A DNA stretch of 64,000 nt from Arsenophonus sp052401645 (GTDB taxonomy: Bacteria > Pseudomonadota > Gammaproteobacteria > Enterobacterales > Enterobacteriaceae), in assembly GCA_052401645.1 (NCBI GenBank), contig CP198939.1, forward strand, positions 558,001 through 622,000, written 5' to 3'. Shown in pieces: positions 1 through 10,933 of the stretch. Position numbers and translations under genes: made by a program. How positions within the stretch are numbered: the first letter of the stretch is position 1; each line of letters begins with the position of its first letter. The notes below the pieces were generated by a model that saw only the letters and a list, made by a program, of their open reading frames with translations, had not been told where the DNA came from and searched no databases.

Positions 1-555
1 GATGATATAAATTAATATATTTAAATATTTTAAAAAATAATTAATTATTAATAATATTATGTATTTAAATCTATTTTCTTATTAAATTTAATATTAAATT
101 CTTTAATTTATTTATTGTGATTTTCTAAAAAATTTTAGTTTTATTAATTTTTTTCTTATTTTTTCTAAAAAAATAAAATAATAACTATAGAGTGTAAAAT
201 AATATTATTGTTATGATTATGAAATATATATATTTTAGTTAAAATTTATTTTTAATGTAAATCCATGATTTATAATAAATTAATTTATAATTATTTTATG
301 TTAATAAATAGCATTAGAAAGATAATATGAATTGTCTTTATTTAATGTTAGTTATTTATTTTGTATTAAACTTCAATGATTATATATAATAAAATTCACT
401 TATATTTTAATATTTATAATTACTCATATAAAAATATAAAAATCAATATATAATTAATATTAATAAGTAAATAGATAAAAAACTTATTAAAGTATTAAAA
501 TATTAATAATATAAACGAAAGATTTTTGATCTTCACCAAATCTGCTATATAATTA
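1..555. other. Gene-free AT-rich stretch left of smrB
   Basis: No open frame, RNA gene or repeat could be recognised. The only ordered feature is a small hairpin near 517-535, just beyond the smrB stop (listed separately). Confidence 0.6.
517..535 (-). terminator. Possible smrB terminator
   Basis: On the minus strand, about 20 bases past the smrB stop, GAAGAT and ATCTTTC can pair around a CAAAA loop, followed by a T-rich stretch. The stem is short and AT-rich, so this is only a candidate. Confidence 0.3.
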
Positions 556-1095
556 TTAAATATCATTAGTTTCAATTAATATTAATAACGAAGCGCTACC
601 ACCCCAAATTTTAGGAGCTTGATGAAAAGCAGTGATATTTGGATGTTGAGCAAGCCAAAGAGGAATTTGTTGTTTCAAAATAAATTTTCCATGGCCATGT
701 ATAATACAAGAACAATGTATATTATTTTTATAGCAAGTTGAGATTAATTCTCCGATTTCTTGTTTAGCTTGTCTCTTTGACAAACCATGTAAATCAAGAA
801 ATAGTTCTGGTATATAATCACTACGACGTAATTTTTTTAATTCATAATGATTAATATCAGATCGTAAATATCTAGTTGGTCCGTCTGTTTCTAGCGCTGG
901 TTGATATTCATCTGAAAAAAAATAACTAGTATCCAATTGTTTTGTAATCGTACGTTTTGTAATAAGTTGTGTTTTTCTTGTATGAAGTTTTAATGGTATA
1001 TGATTACCAATATTATGTAATAAAGGTTTAATTCCTATGGTAGCTTCTTTAAAGAGGTTAATTTCATCAGTCATTAATTTAAACTTATTTTTCAT
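556..1095 (-). CDS. smrB: SmrB, Smr-domain ribosome-rescue endonuclease
   Basis: 179 residues against about 183 for E. coli SmrB (formerly YfcN). The family protein is recruited to collided ribosomes and cleaves the mRNA between them, acting in the cytoplasm. The C-terminal Smr domain is clear: DLHGLS near residue 103, the HGHGK motif near 134, the strand LKQQIPLWLAQHP, and the end FHQAPKIWGGSASLLILIE, matching the E. coli FHQAPKEYGG ending. The N-terminal half is more divergent, as in other SmrB proteins. The start ATG has a weak GAG about 6 bases upstream. In E. coli smrB is divergent from prmB-aroC; here the orientation is kept but prmB has decayed, leaving about 2.6 kb before aroC. Stop is TAA. 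Confidence 0.93.
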   Translation of the reverse strand: MKNKFKLMTDEINLFKEATIGIKPLLHNIGNHIPLKLHTRKTQLITKRTITKQLDTSYFFSDEYQPALETDGPTRYLRSDINHYELKKLRRSDYIPELFLDLHGLSKRQAKQEIGELISTCYKNNIHCSCIIHGHGKFILKQQIPLWLAQHPNITAFHQAPKIWGGSASLLILIETNDI

Positions 1096-2287
1096 TATTA
1101 CTCTGTCAATTTAGTTACTTAATTATTTAATGAGTTTATCTTAATTTTTTTATTACTTTCTTTTTAAATAGTAAAATTCATAAACTATATTTTTAGTATT
1201 ATAATCTTAATTAATCTGATTACTATAAAATATCTTAATAATAAGTTGATTTAATATAGAAAATTTAGTTAGTATTAAATTTATTAACATTATATTTTTT
1301 ATAAATTTAAATGAAAGTTTTATTTACAATGATCAATGAAATTAAATACTATCAAAATTTTTTATTTTTTAATAATTTAATTGTTTATCTAAAAAATAAT
1401 CCTTTTATTATTATAAACTATATTTTTGCTAAAATGAAATTTTAAAACTTATATAACTACTCATTTTTTATATTTTATAATTATTAATTTTTTTAATCTC
1501 ATTTTAAATGATTATTATTATATTATTGAAAATAATTATTTGTATTAATGGAATACATTTGAATAAATTTATTCTTCATTCTTTACTTGATTAAAAAATT
1601 TTTTATTTCCAGATATGAATTTTATTCTAAAAGCATATTTTGATATTTTATTCTTATATTAATAAATTATATATATTAAATTATTTGTAATATTATCTAA
1701 TAAAATAGATAATTCTTTATTAAGAATTATTATTCTACTAACTCTATATTATTAGATAATGCTATTAATCCTATTAAAATGATATATTATTTTATGTATC
1801 ATCTTTCATATAAGAATCAAAATTTAAACATATACATAAAAACTTATTAATATTATTAATTTAATTTTTTCAGATTGTTATATATATTAAGTCAATATAT
1901 GATTCATAATAGTTATTATTAATCTTCTTAATAAAGATATTAAGATTTTTTTTAAAAGTTAATATTTAAGATTATCTTAAATATTTTTTTATTAGCTTTA
2001 AATAATTTAAATTTAATATTTAATTATATAAATAAACTAATTTATCATATTTTTTTGTTTTTAAATATTGTTTTTATTATCGCATCTATTTTATTATAAT
2101 TTATATTATTATAATTATTTCGAGACAATTTATACACCATTATAATAATAGTTTATATAGTTGTTTGAATAATTCTCTTTTTTATTTTATAAAAATTCTA
2201 TGTCGTATAAAATACGTAATTATTTTACTTTAAATATAAAATACTTTTTTAAAATAATAGTAATTATATTTTATAATATAAATTATT

Positions 2288-2310
2288 TGATAAATCTTTT
2301 AGATTTATCA
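2288..2310. repeat. Perfect hairpin, 10-bp stem, TTT loop
   Basis: TGATAAATCT is followed by TTT and then its exact reverse complement. It lies inside the decayed prmB region. The arm GATTTATC recurs in the larger palindrome at 55841-55870. Confidence 0.6.
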
Positions 2311-2575
2311 TTTATACTTATATTTAAAAGTGCGATGTACTATAGATTACGCATAATTAAATTATTTTTATAACAACCTGTTTTTTTCGTATATTTATAA
2401 TCAAAGTAACTATTAGTATAAATTATATTTTATACAATGCATTTTGGGGAAACTTCTATATTAATGTTTTTCTTAAAATATAATATGTTTATTTTAAGTT
2501 TTTTATATTTTATTTTATAATGTAAAATGAACTAATTATTAATTATTTGTTTTAGAAATTAATATAATTATGATC
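2296..2575 (+). pseudogene. prmB: Relic of prmB (ribosomal protein uL3 glutamine methyltransferase)
   Basis: In E. coli prmB sits directly upstream of aroC in the same direction, so a relic is expected here. Plus-strand codons give, in order: M-Y-Y-R-L (recalled E. coli M-R-T-A-R-L), P-V-F-F-V-Y-L (P-V-A-Y-L), A-F-W-G-N-F-Y-I-N-V-F-L near 2439-2475 (A-W-F-C-G-H-E-F-Y-V-D-E-R-V-L), and E-L-I-I-N-Y-L-F near 2529-2552 (E-L-I-N-N-K-F). The blocks are broken by stops and frame changes and are closer together than in the intact protein, so deletions have occurred. No catalytic NPPY block was found. The match rests on remembered protein sequence and conserved position, not on a search. Confidence 0.5.
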
Positions 2576-3673
2576 AAGTAAACTATATTAACTTAATAAG
2601 TTATTTTATAGTTCATAACTAAAACATTTCATTAGCGAATTATTTTTAATTTCTAATAGGTAAAACTATATTTGAATAAATTATGAATTATAAAATTATA
2701 AGTATATATGTTTTTATATATAATTAGTAATCTATATTCTATATTAATTAAATCTTAAAAGTAATTTTTATTATTAAAATAATAATAAAAATTCTTCTAA
2801 AAGTAAAAGTTTTTTTGATTTAGAATTTATTAACATTTTATAATATAAAATAATAAAATAGTTTTCGATCGTTTACTATTTAATAGAAATAATAAATTAA
2901 AATTAACTTATTACACATATTAAGTCTAATATATTAAATAAATTATTTACATAATAAAGATTAATATCTTTATTTATAAATATATATATTATAATAAATT
3001 TTTTATAGACAAATTAATATGAATAAGCGTTTTCTGTAATCGTAATTATGATCGTGATTATCTAATTTGTTTAAATCTATATATATTGGTGTAGTTAATA
3101 ATATATTCTTATTTGTCGGTTGGTATATTTTTTTAAAAAGAAATAAAAAATTATTAAATTTCATATTTCTTTTAATTAATCAACAATAATTAAAGTAAAA
3201 TTATTACTTTTAGTTTATTTTGAAATAGGATATTATTTATATATCTAAATTTATTCATTAATATCATATTGATTAAATATTATTCAGTAGTTACTAGTAT
3301 ATAATATATAGATATAAAGATTATTTTCTATACAAGAAAATACTTATATAGAGTTTAAGTTCTTGTTAAAATAAAGTCATGTTAATATCTTAAAATTTCT
3401 TTTAATAAATTTAAATCATAAACTAAATATTTTCTAAATAGAAAATTTTTTATTTTATTTAAATTAAATATTATTAAGTTATAAATAAATATTTATTTTA
3501 ATTTATTAAAATTCAAGTATTATAGAAATATATTCGTTAATATTACGTAGAAATAAATTATTTAATATTAATAAATATTTAATTATTTAATTAATAATCA
3601 GATAATTTATTATTATATAATAAAAAATTATTCATTATTTTAATATTAATAAAGAAAGAATAAGGAAAATAGT

Positions 3674-4756
3674 ATGGCTGGAAATTCAATTGGACAGCTT
3701 TTCCGTGTTACTACATTTGGCGAATCACATGGATTACTATTAGGATGCATTGTTGATGGGGTTCCTCCTGGAATGATGTTGTCAGAAAAGGATATACAAT
3801 TAGATTTAGATCGTCGACGTCCTGGTAATTTTTATCATACTACTCAACGTTGTGAATTTGATAATGTTAAAATTTTATCAGGTATTTTTAATGGTAAAAC
3901 TACAGGAACACCAATTGGATTATCAATTGAAAATAAGGATCAACGATCAGAAGATTATAGTAATATTAAGGATGTTTTTCGACCTGGCCATGCAGATTAT
4001 ACTTACTATAAAAAATATGGTTTACGTGATTATCGTGGTGGAGGTCGATATTCAGCTCGTGAAACAGCGATGCGTGTTGCTGCTGGTGCGATTGCAAAAA
4101 AATATTTACAACAGAAATTAGATATAACTATTCGTGGTTATTTAAGTCAAATTGGAGATATTTGTTGTGAACTAAAAAATTGGGATTTAGTTTCGCAAAA
4201 TCCTTTCTTTTGTCCTGATGAAAGAAAATTAGATTCTATAGATACTTTATTGCGTTTATTAAAAAAAGAAGGTAATTCGATTGGTGCTAAAATAACTATT
4301 ATTGCTGAAAATGTTCCAGCAGGATTAGGTGAACCAGTATTTGATCGATTAGATGCTGATATTGTTCATGCAATGATGAGTATCAATGCAGTTAAAGGTG
4401 TTGAAATTGGTGCTGGTTTTAAGGTAGTTACATTAAGGGGAGATGAAAATCGAGATGAAATAACAAGTGATGGATTTATTAGTAATTATGCCGGAGGCAT
4501 ATTAGGAGGAATAAGCAGTAGTCAACCTATTATTGTTAATTTAGCTTTAAAACCAACATCGAGTATTAGTATACCAGGTAGAACTATTGATGAGAAAGGT
4601 AATGAAGTCAAAATAGTTACCAAAGGACGTCATGATCCTTGTATTGGTATAAGAGCTATACCGATAGCAGAAGCAATGATGGCTATAATAATTGTAGATC
4701 ATTTTTTACGTGCTCGAGCTCAATGTGGTGAATTATGCTTTAACAACATAATTTAA
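3674..4756 (+). CDS. aroC: Chorismate synthase
   Basis: 360 residues (E. coli 361). It catalyses the last shikimate-pathway step, 5-enolpyruvylshikimate-3-phosphate to chorismate, using reduced FMN in the cytoplasm. The N-terminal signature G-Q-L-F-R-V-T-T-F-G-E-S-H-G with the catalytic histidine is intact, as are the central DYRGGGRYSARETA motif (about 118-131) and the C-terminal GRHDPCIGIRAIPIAEAM. A clear AAGGA lies 7 bases before the ATG. Chorismate would feed folate and ubiquinone synthesis, consistent with folC, ubiX and ubiG elsewhere in the window. Upstream prmB and downstream mepA are both decayed. The retained start, length and motifs argue that it is functional. Confidence 0.98.
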   Translation: MAGNSIGQLFRVTTFGESHGLLLGCIVDGVPPGMMLSEKDIQLDLDRRRPGNFYHTTQRCEFDNVKILSGIFNGKTTGTPIGLSIENKDQRSEDYSNIKDVFRPGHADYTYYKKYGLRDYRGGGRYSARETAMRVAAGAIAKKYLQQKLDITIRGYLSQIGDICCELKNWDLVSQNPFFCPDERKLDSIDTLLRLLKKEGNSIGAKITIIAENVPAGLGEPVFDRLDADIVHAMMSINAVKGVEIGAGFKVVTLRGDENRDEITSDGFISNYAGGILGGISSSQPIIVNLALKPTSSISIPGRTIDEKGNEVKIVTKGRHDPCIGIRAIPIAEAMMAIIIVDHFLRARAQCGELCFNNII

Positions 4757-4801
4757 AAAATATTAAAATAAAAAATATAAAATATTATATAAATATTTTA
4801 T

Positions 4802-4823
4802 TGTTATTTTTTAAAAAATAACA
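4802..4823. terminator. 22-bp perfect palindrome just past aroC, possible terminator
   Basis: TGTTATTTTTT is followed directly by its exact reverse complement, 46 bases after the aroC stop. An RNA hairpin with an AT-only core is weak, but position and perfect symmetry suggest transcription termination, possibly in both directions. Confidence 0.45.
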
Positions 4824-5087
4824 TAACTTACTTGAGTAAATTTTACTGAAATAAATAATCTGTCTATCTATATGCAAATATATAATATAATGAAATTTAC
4901 TATTAAATTTTTTAAGATAGATCTTAAATTTAATATTAAAAAATTTCAATAGATTTTATCTAGTAGAAAATAGATATAAACAAATAAATTATAATTTTTG
5001 TAATACTAAAATAAAACAAATGAATAAAAATAAAATATTTTATATAAATAGTTTAAATTAAACTTTAAAAAAAATTAATAAATTATT

Positions 5088-5275
5088 TATCTGTCCTTGA
5101 TATATATCTTTAATATCAGTTAAAATAATTTAATTGTTGATTTTAAATCAAAATCTATTTTTTTGACTAAAGGTTATTTGCAGATATTTAATTACCTTGG
5201 AATTATATTTTAAAATCATCTATTAAGCATTAATTTAAGGTTTCATTTTTTTTGAAATATATTTCATATCAATAA
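5088..5275 (+). pseudogene. mepA: Relic of mepA (murein endopeptidase)
   Basis: mepA directly follows aroC in E. coli in the same direction. Plus-strand codons near 5090-5135 read S-V-L-D-I-Y-L-*-Y-Q-L-K-*, matching the recalled T-G-L-D-V-D-I-F-L-Q-L-P-K. Further on come K-S-I-F-L-T-K-G-Y-L-Q and Q-I-F-N-Y (for K-P-E-I-F-S-L-I-K-L-A-A-Q and R-I-F-V-N-P), then L-R-F-H-F-F-*-N-I-F-H (for R-K-V-R-P-W-F-Q-H-R-A-H). The blocks are in order but closer together than in the intact protein. Stops and indels are frequent, so nothing functional remains. Losing a periplasmic peptidoglycan hydrolase is plausible in a symbiont with a thin wall. Confidence 0.5.
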
Positions 5276-5453
5276 TTTAAATTTTATTTGTACTTAAAGA
5301 TTTTAAAATAACTAATATTGAATAATGAAAATTATGTTTAAAAATTAAAAATATATTTCTAATAATATAGAAATATATAGATTATAAGATAACCACCAAT
5401 ATTCGTATGAATTAAAGCTTTTGATCAAAATTGATATCTAATATTTAACTAAA

Positions 5454-5480
5454 TACTTATTAAAATCCCTTTAATAAGTA
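5454..5480. repeat. Hairpin, 11-bp perfect stem, ATCCC loop
   Basis: TACTTATTAAA pairs exactly with TTTAATAAGTA across a five-base loop. It lies between the mepA and epmC relics; function unknown. Confidence 0.5.
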
Positions 5481-5984
5481 AAAAATAATAAAATTTAAAT
5501 AAAATATTTTTATATCTTTAAATTAAAGGTTATTTAAAATATTATATTTGTCTTATTAATATTAATTTATTTGTAAAATTATATAGAACTTTACTTTAGT
5601 TATTAATCCATTATAAAATAAATAAATTAATTAAAATTTAGCATTTATTGCTAATTTTGCCTGTTTTTGTAAATAGTAGTTTAAAGATTAAAATCTTTTA
5701 TATTTTATTAAAGTTTAAGTTTTAATGATTAAGTAAGAGATATAAAGTTTTTTTATTTTAAAAACATCTATTTATGCTTAATATTAAAAATACTAATTAG
5801 TAAATCTTTATATATAAAAAGTATTATTTAAAGAAAAAGAACTAAAAGTGATCAATATTACTTTAAATTATTTTCATAATATTTCTTGAAAAAAATCGTT
5901 TACTATTAATATTTTTCTTCTAAATTTGTTATAATTAAAAATTAATTATATTAACTATGTTTTCCTTTAAAAAAATGATTATTG

Positions 5985-6175
5985 TATAAATTTATTGCAT
6001 TTTCATATCATTCGATTACGCTATAATATTATATATTTAATTTATTCAATAATAATTGGTATCTTTATTAGAAAATTAATTAATTAATTTAATTTTACAA
6101 TAATTTATATATTAAAATTAATTAATATAAGAGTTTATTACTTTCTTCCTATAAAAGGTAAGTGTTGAAAATAAC
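5985..6175 (+). pseudogene. epmC: Relic of epmC (EF-P lysyl hydroxylase)
   Basis: Two blocks on the plus strand resemble EpmC (YfcM). Near 5991-6028 the codons give F-I-A-F-S-Y-H-S-I-T-L-*-Y against the recalled F-Y-A-S-A-I-H-E-I-S-H-W-C. Near 6155-6175 they give K-V-S-V-E-N-N against N-V-S-C-D-N-L. Their spacing, about 146 bases, is close to the 174 expected, and order and strand agree with E. coli, where epmC lies between mepA/yfcA and fabB. The match is short and rests on memory, so it is only moderately supported. Confidence 0.38.
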
Positions 6176-6485
6176 TATAACTAATTCAATAATAATTTAT
6201 AATACAATATTATATAGATTTTATCTAGAAAAATTATAGAAATATTAATAATAAATAAATTTTTATAAATTTAAGTTTAAAAATAAAAATTGCTTATTTG
6301 AATTGTTTATATTATTTAATTATAATATATATTTAAATATAAATTAATTATATTTTAAATATTATTTGCTATCAACACAAGCTATAAAAATAACCACATA
6401 AAAATATATTAACTTATTATATAACAGAGTTAATTTATAATTTATAATTTGAAAATAAAAGCAAAGTAACTAATATAAAAGTATT

Positions 6486-6519
6486 TAATATCAATAAATT
6501 AATTAATTTATTGATATTA
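6486..6519. repeat. 34-bp perfect palindrome
   Basis: The half-site TAATATCAATAAATTAA is followed with no spacer by its exact reverse complement. It lies in the gene-free tract upstream of fabB and is one of the longest in the window. Confidence 0.85.
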
Positions 6520-6754
6520 TTATATTTTATTATAATGTTTTTTAACAATAAAGAGCTAGTTTTATATAAATTTAATTAATTTTATTATTTTTATTATTTT
6601 TATTCAAAATATGAAATAATTAAATTATTTTAATTGTTATAAAACAATATATAATTATTTTAAATTTCATTTAATATTATTTAAATTAAGTAAATAATAA
6701 TAAAATCTCTTCATAAGATATTTATTATAACTAAATTAATAATAAATAAAGTTG

Positions 6755-6785
6755 TATTTTGATAAGTATTTTAGTTATCAAAATA
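6755..6785. repeat. Hairpin, 11-bp perfect stem, 9-base loop
   Basis: TATTTTGATAA at 6755-6765 pairs with TTATCAAAATA at 6775-6785. It is 270 bases right of the 34-bp palindrome, in the same tract. Confidence 0.5.
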
Positions 6786-7893
6786 TAATATATTTTTTTA
6801 TTAATATTAAACTTATATACTTTTACTTTATTTGCATAATAAGAAATATTAATTATTTTTAATAATAATAAGTTCTAAATAATAACAATAATAATATTAG
6901 GTTATAAGTTAAATTTAATAAACAAATTATAAAAAATTTATAAATCATGTTATTGATTTATTATTAAATTAATTAAACATTAAAATTTTAAGTTTAATCT
7001 AAGTTTTTTATTTCTAAATAAACCTTATTTTTAATCTGTAATAAAGAATATTAGTAAAATAATAAAAAAATAACACAATTATATATTTGATATTATATTA
7101 AAGTAAGTGAAGTTTAACTTCAAAAATTTGAAGATATTTTAAAAAATATAGAGATCTATTTTTAAATTAAGTATTTTTACTAAAAACTAGATTTTTAATT
7201 AAATTAATTGTATATTAATAATATTAAATCAGAAATCAAGAATAGTTTGATTTGTTTTCTATAATCATTTATATGATATATTATTAATAATTTAAAAGAT
7301 TATTGTTAACAAATCTGTTTAGAAAAACAGTTTATTTAATCTATATTATAAAATCAATAAATTCTAGATAAATAAAAATAGAAATTAATATTTTCTAAAC
7401 TAAAATATAGTATCGAAAACTATAATCTAAGTTTTAAGTGATTATTAATAAAAATTAAATAAATAACTTATTAAACTTCTATAAAATTTAATCTAAACTA
7501 AAACTTATTTTTTTGATAATAGATTATTTTATAAAATAAGAAAAATGGATTTATAAACTTTATATAAACTAAAAAACTGAATTTCTTTAATTATTTGATT
7601 GAATAATAAATATTATTAAAATATTCACACAGATAAATATATTTTTTTATTTCAGCTTAGTTTAATTTAAGATGATCTTATTTATATTAATAAAATTATC
7701 TATTTTAGATTATCAACTAATTCTAATCAATTTAGTATAAAATATACTAGGTATCTCTTTTAAAATATAAAGGTGGAAAAGTTAATATTTTTATATTATT
7801 TACTTAATTAGACTTTTTAAACTTATAAGTGTAAGTTAAAGTGATAAATTAAATTATAGGTAAATTAATTTCGACTATAAGGTAATATAATTA

Positions 7894-9114
7894 ATGAATC
7901 GTGCAGTAATCACTGGTCTTGGAATTATCTCTAGTATAGGAAATAATCAGAAAGAGGTGTTGACTTCTCTAAAGTCAGGTCGCTCTGGTATCAGATTTTC
8001 AGAAGAATTTGAAAAAATGGGTTTACGAAGCCATATATGGGGTAATATTCAGTTAACTGAAAATTATGTTAAACAAAAAATAGATCGCAAAATTCTTCGT
8101 TTTATGAGTGATTGTTCTATTTATGCTTACTTGGCTATGGAAGAGGCTATTCAAGATGCTAATTTACCTGAAGAACAAATCTCAAATATTCGCACTGGTT
8201 TAGTTGTTGGATCTGGTGGTGGTTCACCACGTAATCAAGTTGCTGGCTCTAATGGTATGCGTACAAGAGGATTACGTGGTGTCGGTCCATATATGGTTAC
8301 TAAAGCGATGGCTTCAGGTATTTCTGCTTGTTTAGCTACACCATTTAAAATTAAGGGTGTTAATTATTCTATTAGTTCTGCTTGCTCAACTTCCGCCCAT
8401 TGTATTGGTCATGCTCTTGAACTAATTCAATTAGATAAACAAGATCTCATTTTTGCTGGTGGTGGTGAAGAACTAAGTTGGGAATTAACCTGTGAATTTG
8501 ATGCAATGGGAGCATTATCTACAAAATATAATGCTACCCCAGAAAGAGCTTCGCGTACTTATGATCAGGATAGAGATGGTTTTGTTATTGCTGGTGGGGG
8601 AGGTATTGTTGTAGTAGAGGAATTGAAACACGCTTTAGCTAGAGATGCACATATTTACGCTGAAATTGTAGGTTATGGGGCAACTTCAGATGGTTATGAT
8701 ATGGTTGTTCCTTCTGGTGAAGGAGCAGTTCGATGTATGAAAATTGCATTAGCAAATGTTAAACAAGTTGATTATATCAATACCCACGGTACTTCGACAC
8801 CAGTTGGTGATATAAAAGAACTAGAAGCAATAACTGAAGTATTTGGTATAAATACGCCTGCAATTTCAGCTACTAAAGTAATGACTGGGCATTCTTTGGG
8901 AGCAGCTGGTGTACACGAAGCTATTTATAGCTTGTTAATGCTAGAGCATGGATTTATTGCCCCAAGCATTAATATTAATAAGTTAGATAAAAAAGCAAAA
9001 AAAATGAATATAATTAGGGAGCCAACTATAAGAAAGTTAAATACTGTAATGTCAAATAGTTTTGGTTTTGGTGGAACTAATGCTTCGTTAGTAATGAGTA
9101 AATACCATTCATAA
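7894..9114 (+). CDS. fabB: 3-oxoacyl-ACP synthase I (beta-ketoacyl-ACP synthase)
   Basis: 406 residues, the same length as E. coli FabB. It performs the decarboxylating condensation of malonyl-ACP with acyl-ACP, and FabB is the isozyme needed for unsaturated fatty acid elongation. The catalytic triad is present: the nucleophilic cysteine in S-S-A-C-S-T-S (residue 164), histidine in T-H-G-T-S-T-P-V-G-D, and histidine in T-G-H-S-L-G-A-A-G. The C-terminal NSFGFGGTNAS motif is intact. TAAGG lies about 11 bases upstream of the ATG. It stands alone, with decayed sequence on both sides. With AccD in the same window it indicates that the cell still makes its own fatty acids. Confidence 0.98.
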   Translation: MNRAVITGLGIISSIGNNQKEVLTSLKSGRSGIRFSEEFEKMGLRSHIWGNIQLTENYVKQKIDRKILRFMSDCSIYAYLAMEEAIQDANLPEEQISNIRTGLVVGSGGGSPRNQVAGSNGMRTRGLRGVGPYMVTKAMASGISACLATPFKIKGVNYSISSACSTSAHCIGHALELIQLDKQDLIFAGGGEELSWELTCEFDAMGALSTKYNATPERASRTYDQDRDGFVIAGGGGIVVVEELKHALARDAHIYAEIVGYGATSDGYDMVVPSGEGAVRCMKIALANVKQVDYINTHGTSTPVGDIKELEAITEVFGINTPAISATKVMTGHSLGAAGVHEAIYSLLMLEHGFIAPSININKLDKKAKKMNIIREPTIRKLNTVMSNSFGFGGTNASLVMSKYHS

Positions 9115-9140
9115 TTATTTTAATTAGCAATAATAATTTC

Positions 9141-9166
9141 TAGATTAATAATCTATTAGTTTTTTT
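9141..9166 (+). terminator. Likely fabB terminator
   Basis: TAGATT, AAT loop, AATCTA, then TTAG and a run of seven T, 27 bases after the fabB stop. A short AT stem followed by a T run is what an intrinsic terminator would look like in this composition. Confidence 0.45.
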
Positions 9167-10396
9167 ATGATTTCTAATAAAATTTATTTATTTTTAATAA
9201 ATTATTTTATATATACAATTATATCTAATAAATTATTAAAAATTATATAATAAATTATAAAATTTTTAAGATAAAATGACATAAAATAATAAAATATTAC
9301 TATCAGTTATAAAAAATAGTAGTATTTTCATTTTAAATATAATATTAAATGAATGTAGTAAATATCATTATTAAATTCATGAATATTAAAGCTATATTGA
9401 AAATAATTTAAATAAATATTATATATAAATAATATATATATCTAAATATATAATCTTAATATTAATATCATTAATAGTATTTTTAATAGTAAATTTATAC
9501 CAATTTGATATAAGAGGTTAAATTATAATAGAATTATAATAAAAGTTATTCAGATAGATAAAAAAGCTCTTAATTTGATATATGTAATTAATTAATATTA
9601 AAATGAATAATTCACACAATTAACAAATAAAAATAGTAATGAATATTTAATAATTATAAAAATAATCTTATTTTCTTAAATAAATCACTATATATTTTTT
9701 ATCTTTATATCAAATAAATATAAATTTATTTAATGAATAAAAAACAATTTAATTATGAAATTAATAATCAAAATAATGAATAATAAAAATCTTAATAAAT
9801 ATTACTGTTAAAAAGAATATTAAAATTTAATATTTTAATTAAAATTTAACTAATATAATTATATGCTAAATAAATACTTTATTTTTGAGATATATATAAG
9901 TATACAAAATAAAATTAAAGAAAAAAATTTCACTCCATATATTATAACTATTGATTTAATATTAATATTTTCCATTTACAATAAAGAAGATTAATAATAA
10001 GATAATAACTATAGATAAAAGGAAATAGTAATGAATATTAATAATATTACTTATATTTTATCTAAAAATTTTTTATTTTATTAATTGATTTCAATAAAAT
10101 TAAAAGTAATAAAAAGAAAATTTCTATTATAATTAAATTTAATATTTAAATGTAGATTTAACATTATCATACACTATATAAAATAGTTTATTTAATTAAG
10201 TATATTTAGAGAATTTTTTTTATTCTATTTATTTTTGGACATTAAATATATAATAAAAGAGTATTAAATTTTAGTATATATAATATTTCTTTAAGTACAT
10301 TGTTTTTTATTTTGAAAAAAACTTTATATATTAATAAAAAGTTTATTTTAGATTTTATTGATATATATATGATGAAACAAAATTAATTAAAATATA

Positions 10397-10433
10397 TTAA
10401 ATAAGATATTAACTTAGTTAATATCTTATTTAA
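10397..10433. repeat. Perfect hairpin, 17-bp stem, TTA loop
   Basis: TTAAATAAGATATTAAC is followed by TTA and the exact reverse complement. It lies about 500 bases upstream of pdxB. The central AACTTAGTT is shared with the hairpin at 54180-54212. There is no T run after it, so termination is not evident. Confidence 0.85.
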
Positions 10434-10933
10434 GTCATAAATCGATAAATTTATTAGAATGAAATGTTATTATAGTTAAATATAAAGATAAAATTATAAA
10501 AATTAATTTAAAATAATTATAAAAAAATAAAGTAAATATAAGTATCTACTTTATAAGAAGTAGTTAACAATTTTTTATTATTATATATAGTAAATTATGT
10601 TTTTATCATATTTATACTAAAATCCTATTATTTTAATTAATAAAAATATTTTATTTATTTTATGTTTTATACACTTTAATTTTGATAAAATTACAAACAG
10701 AAATATTAAATATATCTTAATATTAGAAAATGATAAATATTAAATTTGTTTTATTTAAATTTATACACATTTCAATATATCTTTAGAATAAGATAATTTA
10801 AGATTTATAAAAATTAATTGCGACTAAATAACTTATTATAGATAATTTTATTAAAATGTAATAATGATTTTATGTATTATTAAATAATAAAATTATTAGT
10901 TGATTTTTATAACATTAATTTGACGTGATATAA

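Larger units (their letters stand above)
1096..3673. other. Decayed region between smrB and aroC
   Basis: A 2.6 kb stretch with no intact gene. By synteny it should hold prmB on the plus strand, and fragments resembling PrmB are visible at about 2296-2575. The remainder is too AT-rich to interpret. It also contains the hairpin at 2288-2310. Confidence 0.7.
4757..7893. other. Decayed region between aroC and fabB
   Basis: A 3.1 kb tract with no intact frame. E. coli has mepA, yfcA, epmC, yfcL and mnmC here. Relics resembling mepA (5088-5275) and epmC (5985-6175) are in the expected order on the plus strand; yfcA, yfcL and mnmC were not recognised. The tract also holds several palindromes. Confidence 0.7.
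9115..10933. other. Gene-free stretch between fabB and pdxB
   Basis: 1.8 kb with no intact gene. E. coli has yfcJ and flk here; no relic of either was recognised. It contains a terminator-like hairpin just past fabB and a 17-bp-stem hairpin at 10397-10433. Confidence 0.6.

Noticed and set aside
3340..3400. I-E-F-K... run as the C-terminus of PrmB (L-E-F-D-N-G-G-D-G)
   Set aside because: Only E-F and scattered residues match, and it is about 300 bases from aroC, whereas prmB normally ends very close to it.
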